Below are positions 7,451 to 15,797 of a stretch of 42,055 bases of DNA, one piece after another. The translations under genes and the position numbers were made by a program. This DNA is from FLUQ01 sp031550605. GTDB lineage: Bacteria > Desulfobacterota > Desulfovibrionia > Desulfovibrionales > Desulfovibrionaceae. The stretch spans positions 1-42,055 of the forward strand of contig JAVBOK010000087.1 in assembly GCA_031550605.1 (NCBI GenBank), given 5' to 3'. Under the pieces are notes generated by a model. The model made no database searches. It was not told the DNA's origin and was given only the letters and a program-made list of their open reading frames with translations. Every line of letters starts with the position of its first letter. Position 1 is the stretch's first letter.

Positions 7451-10400
7451 ATGCTGCTCTCCGGTTCTGTACGGAAAACCATGTACATCATCGTGATCCT
7501 CGCGATGCTGCCCGCGCTGGGCATCATTTTGTATTCCGGCATGGACAGCCGGCGACGCGCCATGGTCGAAGCGCAGGAAAAAGCCGCGGAACTGGTGCGT
7601 AACATCGCCAGCCAGAAGCAGCTGCTGATGGAAAATACCCGCGTCCTGCTGATGACCATCGCACAGCTGGAAGAAATCCGCACCCGCGACGCGGATGCCG
7701 TTTCGGAGCTGTTTCGCAATCTTCTGGTCAATTATCCGTTTTACAGCAATCTTCTTCTGGCCGCTCCGGACGGCGATGTCATCGCCTCCGGCCGGCCCTG
7801 GACCCCTCCTGTGAATCTGCAGGGCCGCAAGGAATTCGGCGCTGCAGTCCGCAACCGCGTCTTCACCGTGGGCGCGTTCGGCAATGCGGTCATCGGCAAC
7901 GCGCCCACGCTGCGTTTCGCCTATCCCGTCGTCGATGCGGAAGGCCGGCTGACCGCCGTGATCACGGGCGGCATCCAGACCGATCAGTACACCCTTGACG
8001 TCACCGCGAAAGACATGCCGGCGGGCGCCCAGATCCGCCTGCTCGACAGGGAAGGCAGGGCGCTTTTCGCCTATCCCGCGTCCGGAGGCGCAAGCGCGCT
8101 GCGCATTCAGGAATGGCAGACCCTGAAGGGCACGACCAGCGAACGGGGGATTTTGCCCATCCTGACCGTGCAGGGCGAAGAGCGGATTCTTGTCTATCAG
8201 AGCCTGACCCTCGCGGACGCGCCGCAGCCATATCTGACGGTTTCCCTTTCCATGTCGCATGCGGACGCTTATGCCGAAGCCAACGCCGTGCTGCTGCGCG
8301 ACATCGTTCTGCTGGCTTTCGCCTCCATCGCGGCCTTTGTCATTACCTGGCTGGTGGGCAGAAGCACGATCACCCGGCCCATCCGGAATCTGCTGGCCGC
8401 GGCCAGACGTCTGGGCCGCGGGGAACTAGGCGCGCGCACGAACATGCAGCACCTGCCCGGCGAAATGGGCCAGCTGGCCCGGACCTTCGACACCATGGCC
8501 ACCGCCCTTGAGGCGCGAAACCAGGATCTGGTGCGGGCAAAACTGGCATCCGACGCAGCCAACAAAGCCAAAAGCGAATTTCTGGCCAACATGAGCCACG
8601 AGATCCGAACACCCATGAACGCGGTGATCGGCATGGCGTACCTGGCCCTGAAAACCCCGCTGACGACTAAGCAGCAGAGCTACGTCAACAAAATTTACGC
8701 CGCGGCCAACACCCTGCTGGGCATCATCAACGATATCCTCGATTTTTCGAAGATAGAATCCGGGCAACTGCTGATAGAGCATGTGCCGTTCAAGCTGGAA
8801 GACATTCTGGACAATCTGGCGGTGCTGATCAGCCAGAAAGCGGAAGAAAAAGAACTGGAAGTGCTCTTTCGCGTGGACAGCACCATCCCCCGTGTGCTGG
8901 TAGGCGACCCCCTGCGCCTGGGTCAGGTGCTGACCAACCTGGGCAACAACGCGGTGAAGTTTACGGAAAAGGGCGAAATCGTAATCAGCTGCGCTCTGGC
9001 GGAGCATCTGGGCGACAAGGTCCGGCTGCGTTTTGTGGTGCGCGACACGGGCATCGGGATGACTCCGGAGCAGCAGAGCAAGCTGTTCCATGCCTTTACC
9101 CAGGCGGACGGGTCCACCACCCGCCGTTTCGGCGGCACGGGCCTGGGCCTGACCATCACCAAGCGCCTGCTGGAACTGATGGACGGCGATATCCAGGTGG
9201 AAAGCACATACGGCCAGGGCTCCGCCTTTACCTTCACGGTCTGTTTCGGCTACGAAGCGCAAGATCAGGCCAGGGGCGAGGCCGTCGCGCCGGAATCCAG
9301 ATCCAGAATCCTGATCGTGGACGACAACGAAAGCGCCCGCCAGGTGCTGGAAGAATTGCTGGCGGATCTTTCCCTGCCCTCGGCGCACGCCTCTTCCGCC
9401 GAAGAATCCTTTGCCATGCTGCGCGAGGCGGAAGAGGCGGGCTCTCCTTTCGCCCTGGTGCTGATGGACTGGCGCATGCCGGTCATGGACGGGATCGAGG
9501 CGACATATGTGCTGCGCAACAAGCTGGGGCTGCAGCAGCCGCCGCCGGTGGTCATCGTCACCGCCTTCGGCCGTGGGGAAACCATGCCCCAGGCGGAAAA
9601 GGCCGGCGCCTCGGCTGTACTGCACAAGCCAGTCAACAAGTCGCTTTTGTACGATACCGTGCTGCTGCTGCACGGCAAGGGCGGGGCGCGTCAGCTGGCC
9701 GGTCAGATCCGGCGGCAAAGCGGCGGGGATGGCGGGGAACAGTACGCCCTGCCGGGCGTTCATATCCTGCTGGTGGAAGACAATCCCGTGAACCAGCAGG
9801 TGGCCACGGAACTGCTGGAAGATGCCGGAGCCGTCGTGGTTGCCGCGAACACGGGCGTGGACGCTCTGGACATATTGGAAAAAACCGGAGGGAATCCGCC
9901 GTTCGATCTGGTGTTGATGGACCTGCAGATGCCGGAAATGGACGGATATGAAGCCACGGCCCGCATTCGGGCGGACCGCCGGTACGATTCCATGCCCATT
10001 ATTGCCATGACCGCCCATGCCATGGTCGAAGAACGCCAGCGTTGCCTGGAACTGGGCATGAATGACCATATTTCAAAACCTATTGAAATCAATAAATTTT
10101 TCTCTACGCTGCATAACTGGGTCAAACCGGGTGCGGGCCGGAACCGCCCGGTATCTGTTCCCGCCGCTTCCGTCGCTCCCGCGAGCAATGACCGCAGGCT
10201 GGGCGACCGCCGCCGGAACGACAGGCGGGGGGAATCCCGTCGGGACAGAGCGGCTGCCGGGCCGAAATTGTCCCCCATGCCGGGCTGGGATGTGGCGGGC
10301 GCTTTGAAGCGTCTGGGCGGCAATGTTTCGCTGTATGACAAGATTTCCCGGCAGTTCCTGCAAGGCCAGGAAAAAACGGCGGCAGAATACCGGCAGGCCG

Positions 10401-10954
10401 TTCAGGACGGCGACACGGAACGCATGGCCCGCATTGCGCACACCCTGAAGGGGCTTGCCGGCACCATCGGCGCGCTGGATTTGGCGGCATCGGCCCTGAA
10501 TCTGGAAAGCGTCCTGCTGGGGGGCGGCGCGGAAAGGCCGGAAGCGGCGGAAGCGGCCTGCTTCGGCGAGCTGGAAAAATCCCTGGCCGCTCTGCGCGCG
10601 GCGTTTGCCGAACCGGAAGAGCCAAAAGAGCCGGCCGCCGCCGCGCAAACGCCTGCCGGCGCGCCGGCGGAAGAAATCGCCGCCGTGCCGGTATTCACCA
10701 AGGTTCCGGTCCAGGCCGCCCCGCAGACGGCTTCGCCGGTGGAGGGGGATGCCCGGAACGCCCTGCAGACCCTGATCGAGTATTTGCGTGATGACGATGC
10801 GGCCGCGTACTCTTTTGTGGAGCAGCACGCGGATCTGTTGTCTTCGGCCATGGACCGGGGCGGATTTCTGGCTCTGCGTCAGGCTGTGGCGCAGTTTGAT
10901 TTCGAGGAAGCGCTGCGCATTCTGGACGGAACCGGCGGCGGAAACGACGCATAA
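7451..10954 (+). CDS. Membrane hybrid histidine kinase, HisKA-HATPase-REC-REC-HPt
   Basis: A 1167-aa hybrid kinase, paralogous to the protein at 4180. ATG 7451 (MLLSGSVRKTMYIIVILAML) follows AAGGAAAACGC and leads straight into TM1. Order: TM1, a dCache-like periplasmic sensor (about 35-275), TM2 (IVLLAFASIAAFVITWLV), HAMP, HisKA with H383 (SHEIRTP), a complete HATPase (LGNNAVKFT, DTGIGM, GGTGLGLTI), REC1 (IVDDN, LMDWRMPVMDG, KP), REC2 (LVEDN, LMDLQMPEMDG, MTAH, KP), and an HPt domain with H997 (AHTLKG). After the HPt come a Pro/Ala linker and an alpha-helical segment of about 60 residues (near 1105-1165) of unclear role. All parts of a phosphorelay are present, but no output response regulator is next door. 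The signal is unknown. The position after the BMC genes allows a regulatory link. Confidence 0.92.
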   Translation: MLLSGSVRKTMYIIVILAMLPALGIILYSGMDSRRRAMVEAQEKAAELVRNIASQKQLLMENTRVLLMTIAQLEEIRTRDADAVSELFRNLLVNYPFYSNLLLAAPDGDVIASGRPWTPPVNLQGRKEFGAAVRNRVFTVGAFGNAVIGNAPTLRFAYPVVDAEGRLTAVITGGIQTDQYTLDVTAKDMPAGAQIRLLDREGRALFAYPASGGASALRIQEWQTLKGTTSERGILPILTVQGEERILVYQSLTLADAPQPYLTVSLSMSHADAYAEANAVLLRDIVLLAFASIAAFVITWLVGRSTITRPIRNLLAAARRLGRGELGARTNMQHLPGEMGQLARTFDTMATALEARNQDLVRAKLASDAANKAKSEFLANMSHEIRTPMNAVIGMAYLALKTPLTTKQQSYVNKIYAAANTLLGIINDILDFSKIESGQLLIEHVPFKLEDILDNLAVLISQKAEEKELEVLFRVDSTIPRVLVGDPLRLGQVLTNLGNNAVKFTEKGEIVISCALAEHLGDKVRLRFVVRDTGIGMTPEQQSKLFHAFTQADGSTTRRFGGTGLGLTITKRLLELMDGDIQVESTYGQGSAFTFTVCFGYEAQDQARGEAVAPESRSRILIVDDNESARQVLEELLADLSLPSAHASSAEESFAMLREAEEAGSPFALVLMDWRMPVMDGIEATYVLRNKLGLQQPPPVVIVTAFGRGETMPQAEKAGASAVLHKPVNKSLLYDTVLLLHGKGGARQLAGQIRRQSGGDGGEQYALPGVHILLVEDNPVNQQVATELLEDAGAVVVAANTGVDALDILEKTGGNPPFDLVLMDLQMPEMDGYEATARIRADRRYDSMPIIAMTAHAMVEERQRCLELGMNDHISKPIEINKFFSTLHNWVKPGAGRNRPVSVPAASVAPASNDRRLGDRRRNDRRGESRRDRAAAGPKLSPMPGWDVAGALKRLGGNVSLYDKISRQFLQGQEKTAAEYRQAVQDGDTERMARIAHTLKGLAGTIGALDLAASALNLESVLLGGGAERPEAAEAACFGELEKSLAALRAAFAEPEEPKEPAAAAQTPAGAPAEEIAAVPVFTKVPVQAAPQTASPVEGDARNALQTLIEYLRDDDAAAYSFVEQHADLLSSAMDRGGFLALRQAVAQFDFEEALRILDGTGGGNDA

Positions 10955-10979
10955 GCCGGCCGAAGGTCGTGTTTCCCGG

Positions 10980-11012
10980 ACGGCGCCCCCGGTTGCTTGC
11001 CGGAAGCGCCGT
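10980..11012. terminator. Hairpin between convergent genes
   Basis: ACGGCGC (10980-10986) pairs with GCGCCGT (11006-11012), with an inner CCGG/CCGG pair. It lies in the 61-bp gap between the convergent kinase and Ehr small-subunit genes and is followed on the + strand by TTCTTC. It is a plausible but weak bidirectional terminator. Confidence 0.4.
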
Positions 11013-11015
11013 TCT

Positions 11016-11822
11016 TCATTCTGCCGGCCGCACCCGTCCGATCAGTTTCAGCAGCCCGTGCAGTATGGTGTACGGGCTGGGCGGGCAGCCGGGGATGAAC
11101 ATATCCGCGCCCAGATGGGGCAAAACCCCTTTCGCGTCCTGGTCCAGGTCGTGGAACAGCCCGCCGGATATGGCGCAGGCCCCTACCGCGATGACGGCTT
11201 TCGGCTCCGGCATCACGGCCCAGCATTTCATCATGGCCTCGTGCATGTTGCGGGGTACGGGGCCGGTGACCAGCATGGCGTCCGCATGGCGTGGGGAGGC
11301 CACGAAATCGATGCCGAAGCGGGCCAGGTCGAACACCACGGTGGTCAGCACGTTGCAGTCCGCCTCGCAGGCGTTGCAACCGGCGGCGGACACTTCGCGG
11401 ATGCGCAACGAGCGTCTGAACAGGGCGCGGATGCCGTCCGCGAGGCGTTCGGGATTTTCTGCTTCCTCCGGCGAGGGGGGGCGCGCTGCGGCCGTATCCG
11501 GCCGGAGAATCAGTTTTTCGCGGGAAAAGGCCGCCAGGCGGTAGTCGCGGCCGAAGGCCACGGCGCCGGGGCAGGCGCGGGCGCAGGCCCCGCAGAAAAT
11601 GCAGCGGCCCAGGTCCAGGCGGGGTTCAGTGCCTTGCGTGCCGAACGCGCCCGTGGGGCAGGCGGCCAGGGCCGGGGCGTAAGGGGATGGGCCGCCGGCG
11701 GGATGCGGCAGGGCGCGCAGGACCGGCCTGCCCATGAAGCGCTGCGGCAGGGCCGGTTCCTTGTCCGGAAAAGCCACGGTGCGGTATTTCTGGCGCAGGC
11801 GTTCGGCGATGATGGGCAGCAT
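11016..11822 (-). CDS. Ehr complex: ferredoxin-like/NuoB-like fused small subunit
   Basis: This 268-aa protein fuses two complex I-type subunits. Residues 1-105 are NuoI/HyfH-like with one complete [4Fe-4S] motif (CIFCGACARACP: C74, C77, C80, C84). The other expected motif survives only as ALAACPTGA (C55), so one cluster looks lost. Residues about 140-268 are NuoB/HyfI-like: GCNACEADC (C149, C152, C156), VTGPVPRNM, GACAISGG (C215) and IPGCPPSPY (C246), the site of the proximal [4Fe-4S] cluster. ATG 11822 is chosen over the longer frame because AGGACGG precedes it and it lies 11 bp after the stop of the large-subunit gene. It would carry electrons from a soluble donor to the large subunit at the cytoplasmic face. 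It is the last gene of the operon. Confidence 0.85.
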   Translation of the reverse strand: MLPIIAERLRQKYRTVAFPDKEPALPQRFMGRPVLRALPHPAGGPSPYAPALAACPTGAFGTQGTEPRLDLGRCIFCGACARACPGAVAFGRDYRLAAFSREKLILRPDTAAARPPSPEEAENPERLADGIRALFRRSLRIREVSAAGCNACEADCNVLTTVVFDLARFGIDFVASPRHADAMLVTGPVPRNMHEAMMKCWAVMPEPKAVIAVGACAISGGLFHDLDQDAKGVLPHLGADMFIPGCPPSPYTILHGLLKLIGRVRPAE

Positions 11823-11833
11823 GGCGCGCCGTC

Positions 11834-13387
11834 CTATAGGTCGTGTCCGCAGTAGGACAGGTTGAAGCTTTTGTTGCACAGGGGAAAGTCCGCGATCTGC
11901 TGGCCGCGCAGGGCCAACGCCAGTCCCGTCCAGTTGTGGACGGACGGATCGACCACCGTGTAGCGGAAAAAGCGGCCGTCCGCATCCGTCAGGCCCATGT
12001 GGCAGATTTCCCCGCGCCAGCCTTCCACCAGGGCCACGCTGAAACTGAGCGGGGCCAGCATGGCGTCCGTCTCCGGGCGGCAGGAATCAAAGGGCGCGGC
12101 CTTGGTTTCCCCTTCCGGCAGGTTTTCCAGAATGCGGGTGACGAAGGCGGCGGATTCGGTGATTTCCTGCATGCGCACGTGGGCTCTGGCCTGCACGTCG
12201 CCGCTGCTTTCCACGCGGGCGTGCAGGTCGTGGCTGCGCATATGGGGCAGGGGGTGCGATATGCGCACGTCGTGCCGCACGCCGCAGGCCCTGGCCGCCG
12301 GTCCCACCAGGCCCAGGTCCAGGGCGGCCTGTCTGGACACCGCGCCGATGCCCATCATCCTGGCCGTGACGGATGTGGAATCCCACATCAGGTCCGCCGC
12401 GCCAGCCACGTCGCGATAGCCGTCCTTCAGGCGGGCCAGAAGGTCGCGGACCAGGCCGGGGTCCAGGTCAAAGGCCGTGCCGCCGGGCCGTACCAGGCCC
12501 CGGCCGAAACGGTTGCCGCACAACATGGCGGTCATGTTCAGAAAATCGCCCCGGATGCGGCCGCAATACGACGCCGTGGGCAGAAACCCCACGTCGTTCG
12601 CCAGCGCGCCCAAATCGCCGGTGTGGTTGGCCAGGCGTTCCAGTTCCAGCGCCGCCGCGCGCAGCATCTGCCCCCTGGGGGCCACGCGGCAGTCGGCCAG
12701 GGCTTCGATGACGCTGCAGGCGGCCCAGGTGTGGCCGATGCTGGTATCGCCGGCGACGGTTTCCATCAGGGGCAGGGTCCGTTTGTCCGGCCCGGTGTCG
12801 CAGGCGGCTTCCACCCCCCGGTGGTGATAGCCCAGCGAGATTTCAAGGTGCATGACCTCCTCGCCCTGGCACTGGAAACGGAAATGCCCGCATTCAATGA
12901 TCCCGGCGTGGATGGGACCGACGGCCACCTCGTGCACTTCCTCCCCGGACACGGTGAAAAAATCCGCCTGCCCGGCCCGGGGGCCGGCGGCATGGGGAAA
13001 ACGCACGGGTTTCAGCCAGGGGTGGCCTTCGGGCACAAGCCCGAACCGTTCGTGGATCTCGCGCTCGAACAGGTGCAGGGCCGGAATATGCGGCGTCAGC
13101 GAAGGGTAGGAATTCGATACGGAACAGGACGCCAGGGCCAGGGTGGCTTCGGTGTCTCTGGCCAGTACCGCGACCAGGCGGATGCCGTCGGGGTCCGGTT
13201 CAAAGGAGGCGGATCCCGGCGGATCGAACAGGGGAACCCTTTTTTCCGGCACGCCGAAAAAGGCGCAGACCCGCGCCCCGGCCCTGGTCTGGGCCAGCAG
13301 CCAGTCGCAGAAATCCTGCCTTTTCGCCAGCGGCAGCGCTTGAAGGGGGGCGGCCGCGCCGTTCGTCAATGTGAGGTGATTGAGCAT
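11834..13387 (-). CDS. Ehr complex large subunit (NuoC-NuoD/HyfG-like) without NiFe ligands
   Basis: This 517-aa protein fuses a 30-kDa NuoC-like N-terminal domain (about 1-135; HLFEREIHERFGL) with a 49-kDa NuoD/HyfG-like domain. The NuoD part keeps ISLGYHHRGVE and the closing NKSFNLSYCGHDL. True group 4 hydrogenases bind NiFe through RxCGxC near the start of the large-subunit domain and DPCxxC near its end. Here the first reads ETVAGDTSIGHT (209-220) and the second DPSVHNW (480-486), so all four cysteines are absent. The family with this trait is called Ehr (energy-converting hydrogenase-related). It cannot be a NiFe hydrogenase, and its redox substrate is unknown. It starts 12 bp after the HyfF-like gene. 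Confidence 0.88.
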   Translation of the reverse strand: MLNHLTLTNGAAAPLQALPLAKRQDFCDWLLAQTRAGARVCAFFGVPEKRVPLFDPPGSASFEPDPDGIRLVAVLARDTEATLALASCSVSNSYPSLTPHIPALHLFEREIHERFGLVPEGHPWLKPVRFPHAAGPRAGQADFFTVSGEEVHEVAVGPIHAGIIECGHFRFQCQGEEVMHLEISLGYHHRGVEAACDTGPDKRTLPLMETVAGDTSIGHTWAACSVIEALADCRVAPRGQMLRAAALELERLANHTGDLGALANDVGFLPTASYCGRIRGDFLNMTAMLCGNRFGRGLVRPGGTAFDLDPGLVRDLLARLKDGYRDVAGAADLMWDSTSVTARMMGIGAVSRQAALDLGLVGPAARACGVRHDVRISHPLPHMRSHDLHARVESSGDVQARAHVRMQEITESAAFVTRILENLPEGETKAAPFDSCRPETDAMLAPLSFSVALVEGWRGEICHMGLTDADGRFFRYTVVDPSVHNWTGLALALRGQQIADFPLCNKSFNLSYCGHDL

Positions 13388-13399
13388 ACGACTGCGCCC

Positions 13400-14926
13400 C
13401 TACAAGGGAAAAGTTCCTGAAATGCCGGTGGCGGCGGATTGCAGCAGGCCGCGGAACCAGTCCGGCTGGTGCAGGCCCAGGAACAGGCTGGCCGCCAGCA
13501 GCGCAGCCGGCGGGATCACGGTCCAGAGGGTTTCGCGTACAGGGGCCGCATGGGCCGTGGGGGCTTCCGCCCTGCCCGCCGCGGCGGAGGCGAAATCGCG
13601 CGGGGCCGGGCCTTGGGCCATGTGCAGGCAGGCGTTGGCCATACCCACGAAAATCAGCCCCAGAAAGGCAAGGTACACCACGGGCGCAAGGCCGAACCCT
13701 GCCTGCATCATGCCGCGCAGCACGGCGAATTCGCTGGTGAACAGCCCGAAGGGCGGCGTGCCGACAATGGCCAGAAACGCGGCCATCCACAGCGTCCCGG
13801 TGCGGGGCATGGTCCGGATCAGGCCGGAAACGTCGTGGCAGGACTTGGTGTGGTACGCGGCCAGAACGTTGCCCGCCAGCAGAAACAGCGCGGCCTTGGT
13901 CAGGGAATGGAACACCAGGTGCAGCATGGACCCGCCGGCCGCCATGCCCCCGACCCCGACGCCCAGCAGCACGATACCCATGTGTTCCACGCTGGAATAG
14001 GCCAGCATGCGTTTGTAGTCGCCCTGGTTGACGATGAACATGGCCGCAAGGCCCATGGACAGCAGGCCGAAGAACACGAACAGCTCACGGCTGAAATCGG
14101 CGAAGCCGGCGGCCATGCTGAGCTGGTGCAGCCGCAGTATGCCCAGAAACGCGCAATTGAGCAGCGCGCCGGAAAGCAGGCAGGAAACAAGGGCCGGGGC
14201 TTCGCTGTGCGCGTCGGGCAGCCAGGTGTGCATGGGCGCAAGGCCCATCTTGGTGCCGTATCCGATGAAGATGCAGATGAAGGCGGCCTTGAACCATGGC
14301 GCGTTGACGCCTTTGGCGCTGGCCAGCAGGGCGGGCATGGTCATGTCCGCCGCCGGGCTGTCCGGCTTCTGCCAGGCCACGTCCAGCAGAAAATTGCCCA
14401 GCAGGGCCAGGGCGATGCCCACGGAACAGATGATCAGGTATTTCCAGGTCGCTTCCAGCGACTGCTTGTGGCGGTGAAAATAGATCAGCGGCGCGGATGC
14501 CAGGGTGGTGGCCTCAATGGCGACCCAGAGCAGGCCCAGATGCTGGGACATGGTCACCAGGCTGGCGGCGGCCAGAAACAGCAGCAGGCAGGCGGTGAAC
14601 ACCGCTTCCGGCGCGTTGACGAATTGCAGCCGGCGGCGGCGTTCGGTGTGGGAGTGTTCGCCTTCGCGTTCGAAATAGCCCACGGCGTACACGGACGCGG
14701 CCAGAAACAGCGTCGCGGTCACGGTCAGGATCAGCAGACCCGGCGCATCCAGGGCCAGCAGGTCGTGAACGGGCCGGGGCGCGGCCATCCAGCAGGATGC
14801 CGCCAGCACAAGCTGCAGAGCGGCGGTTCCCACCAGCAGACAGCGGCGGGGCGTATCGCCGGGGACGAAAAAGGCCGTCAGGCCCGCCGCCAGGGGCAGG
14901 CAGAAAAGAGCGAGCAGCATGGTCAA
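13400..14926 (-). CDS. Ehr complex antiporter-like membrane subunit (HyfF/NuoN-like)
   Basis: A 508-aa polytopic membrane protein of the NuoL/M/N and Mrp antiporter superfamily (PF00361). The diagnostic core is the ATWKYLIICSVGIALALLG helix with its conserved Lys, the YGTKMGLAPMHTWLPDAHSEAPALVSCLLSGALLN stretch, and KRMLAYSSVEHMGIV followed by FHSLTKAALFLLAGN. In this family the buried Lys/Glu/His residues form a proton or sodium path. Its length fits HyfF (about 525 aa). The ATG at 14926 overlaps the stop of the HyfE-like gene by 4 bp (ATGA), a sign of coupled translation. As the second antiporter-like subunit of the complex, it would be one of two candidate ion-pumping modules, the other being HyfB-like and interrupted. 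Confidence 0.92.
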   Translation of the reverse strand: MTMLLALFCLPLAAGLTAFFVPGDTPRRCLLVGTAALQLVLAASCWMAAPRPVHDLLALDAPGLLILTVTATLFLAASVYAVGYFEREGEHSHTERRRRLQFVNAPEAVFTACLLLFLAAASLVTMSQHLGLLWVAIEATTLASAPLIYFHRHKQSLEATWKYLIICSVGIALALLGNFLLDVAWQKPDSPAADMTMPALLASAKGVNAPWFKAAFICIFIGYGTKMGLAPMHTWLPDAHSEAPALVSCLLSGALLNCAFLGILRLHQLSMAAGFADFSRELFVFFGLLSMGLAAMFIVNQGDYKRMLAYSSVEHMGIVLLGVGVGGMAAGGSMLHLVFHSLTKAALFLLAGNVLAAYHTKSCHDVSGLIRTMPRTGTLWMAAFLAIVGTPPFGLFTSEFAVLRGMMQAGFGLAPVVYLAFLGLIFVGMANACLHMAQGPAPRDFASAAAGRAEAPTAHAAPVRETLWTVIPPAALLAASLFLGLHQPDWFRGLLQSAATGISGTFPL

Positions 14927-15588
14927 TCCCTGAGCGAGGCTATGCGGTCCACGTCAATGCTGTCAAAGGCCCGGTTCAGATGCTGGATGGCCAGTACCAT
15001 GACGAAAATGCCCACAAACACGTCAAGCAGAATGGAAAGTTCCAGCCACAGGGCGTCGTGCCGGGCCAGCGGCACGCCCAGCAGATAGATGCCGTTTTCC
15101 ATGACCAGATAGCCCATGACCTGGGTCAGCACCTTCCTGCGGGTGACGATCAGCAAAAGGCCCGTCAAGATGGTGGCCATGGCCGGGGCGAAGAAACCGA
15201 GGAACAGCGGGTTGGCGGGCAGGGGCATGCGGCCCGCCAGCCACAGGGAAAAGGCGAACCCGACCAGCCCGGCCAGCACGCAGCGGTTGTGCCCCATGTA
15301 CGGGGCCAGCGGCGGCGACTGGGGCAGGCCCGCGTGCGTGCGGCGCAGCACGTGGGGCAGCGCGACAGCCTTGATGGCCACAAACACGGCGGCCAGGGCG
15401 AACAGGCGCCAGCTGGGCGGCGCGATGTCGCCCGCCAGCGGCAGCACGCCCAGAACCAGGCCCTGCAGGGCCAGCAGGCGGATGCACTGGCGCTGGCGTT
15501 CGGCGGCCAGCAGGCCCAGATCGGCGATGATGATCACGCCCAACGCGGCCTGCAGGGCCGGGGAAAGAACGATGTCGGTCAGTTGCAC
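14923..15588 (-). CDS. Ehr complex membrane subunit, HyfE-like
   Basis: A 221-aa protein with about six or seven TM helices, matching hydrogenase-4 component E (216 aa in E. coli), a NuoK-related subunit. The C-terminal part RRKVLTQVMGYLVMENGIYL carries the Glu typical of NuoK/HyfE, and DVFVGIFVMVLAIQHLN ends the last helix. GTG 15588 is chosen because AAGGGAAAAAGGCC precedes it and the first helix begins immediately. The same frame stays open upstream, but that part is basic, not membrane-like, and lies in the repeat DNA. The gene is separated from the HyfC-like gene by 208 bp of non-coding repeat, the only large gap in this operon, so it may be expressed differently from the two genes upstream. 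Confidence 0.87.
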   Translation of the reverse strand: MQLTDIVLSPALQAALGVIIIADLGLLAAERQRQCIRLLALQGLVLGVLPLAGDIAPPSWRLFALAAVFVAIKAVALPHVLRRTHAGLPQSPPLAPYMGHNRCVLAGLVGFAFSLWLAGRMPLPANPLFLGFFAPAMATILTGLLLIVTRRKVLTQVMGYLVMENGIYLLGVPLARHDALWLELSILLDVFVGIFVMVLAIQHLNRAFDSIDVDRIASLRD

Positions 15589-15659
15589 GGCCTTTTTCCC
15601 TTTTCCGCGGACACTCTGCAACAGGTTTTTTTTGAGTTTTTCCGTTCGCCACTGTGCGC

Positions 15660-15797
15660 CGGGCGCACGCCATTTTTTTCCCGGACGCGCGCAAAGCGAA
15701 GCGGCTTGCGCCCGGGGTGCGCCGGATGCTCGCTTGCGGGCGGCCGTTTCGCTGCGCAGCCGCTGGCGCACTGCAACCGTTTACTGTTGCAATGCGC
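15660..15797. repeat. Dispersed repeat with terminal hairpin, copy 2, inside the Ehr operon
   Basis: This fills most of the gap between the HyfC- and HyfE-like genes. TCGCTTGCGGGCGGCC and TTCGCTGCGC match the 7361-7392 region, and TTTTTTCCCGGACGCG at the left end resembles TTTCCCCGGATGCG near 7306. It ends in an inverted repeat: GCGCACTGCAAC (15766-15777) against GTTGCAATGCGC (15786-15797), with one mismatch and an 8-nt loop. The right arm touches the stop codon of the HyfC-like gene. Confidence 0.65.

Noticed and set aside
11834..13387. Calling the complex a hydrogenase-4 or formate hydrogenlyase
   Set aside because: Both NiFe-binding cysteine pairs are missing, and no formate dehydrogenase gene is adjacent.
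13439..15088. Long + strand open frame opposite the HyfF/HyfE-like genes
   Set aside because: The opposite strand encodes clear membrane subunits. This frame gives a Gln/Gly/His-rich sequence without domains.
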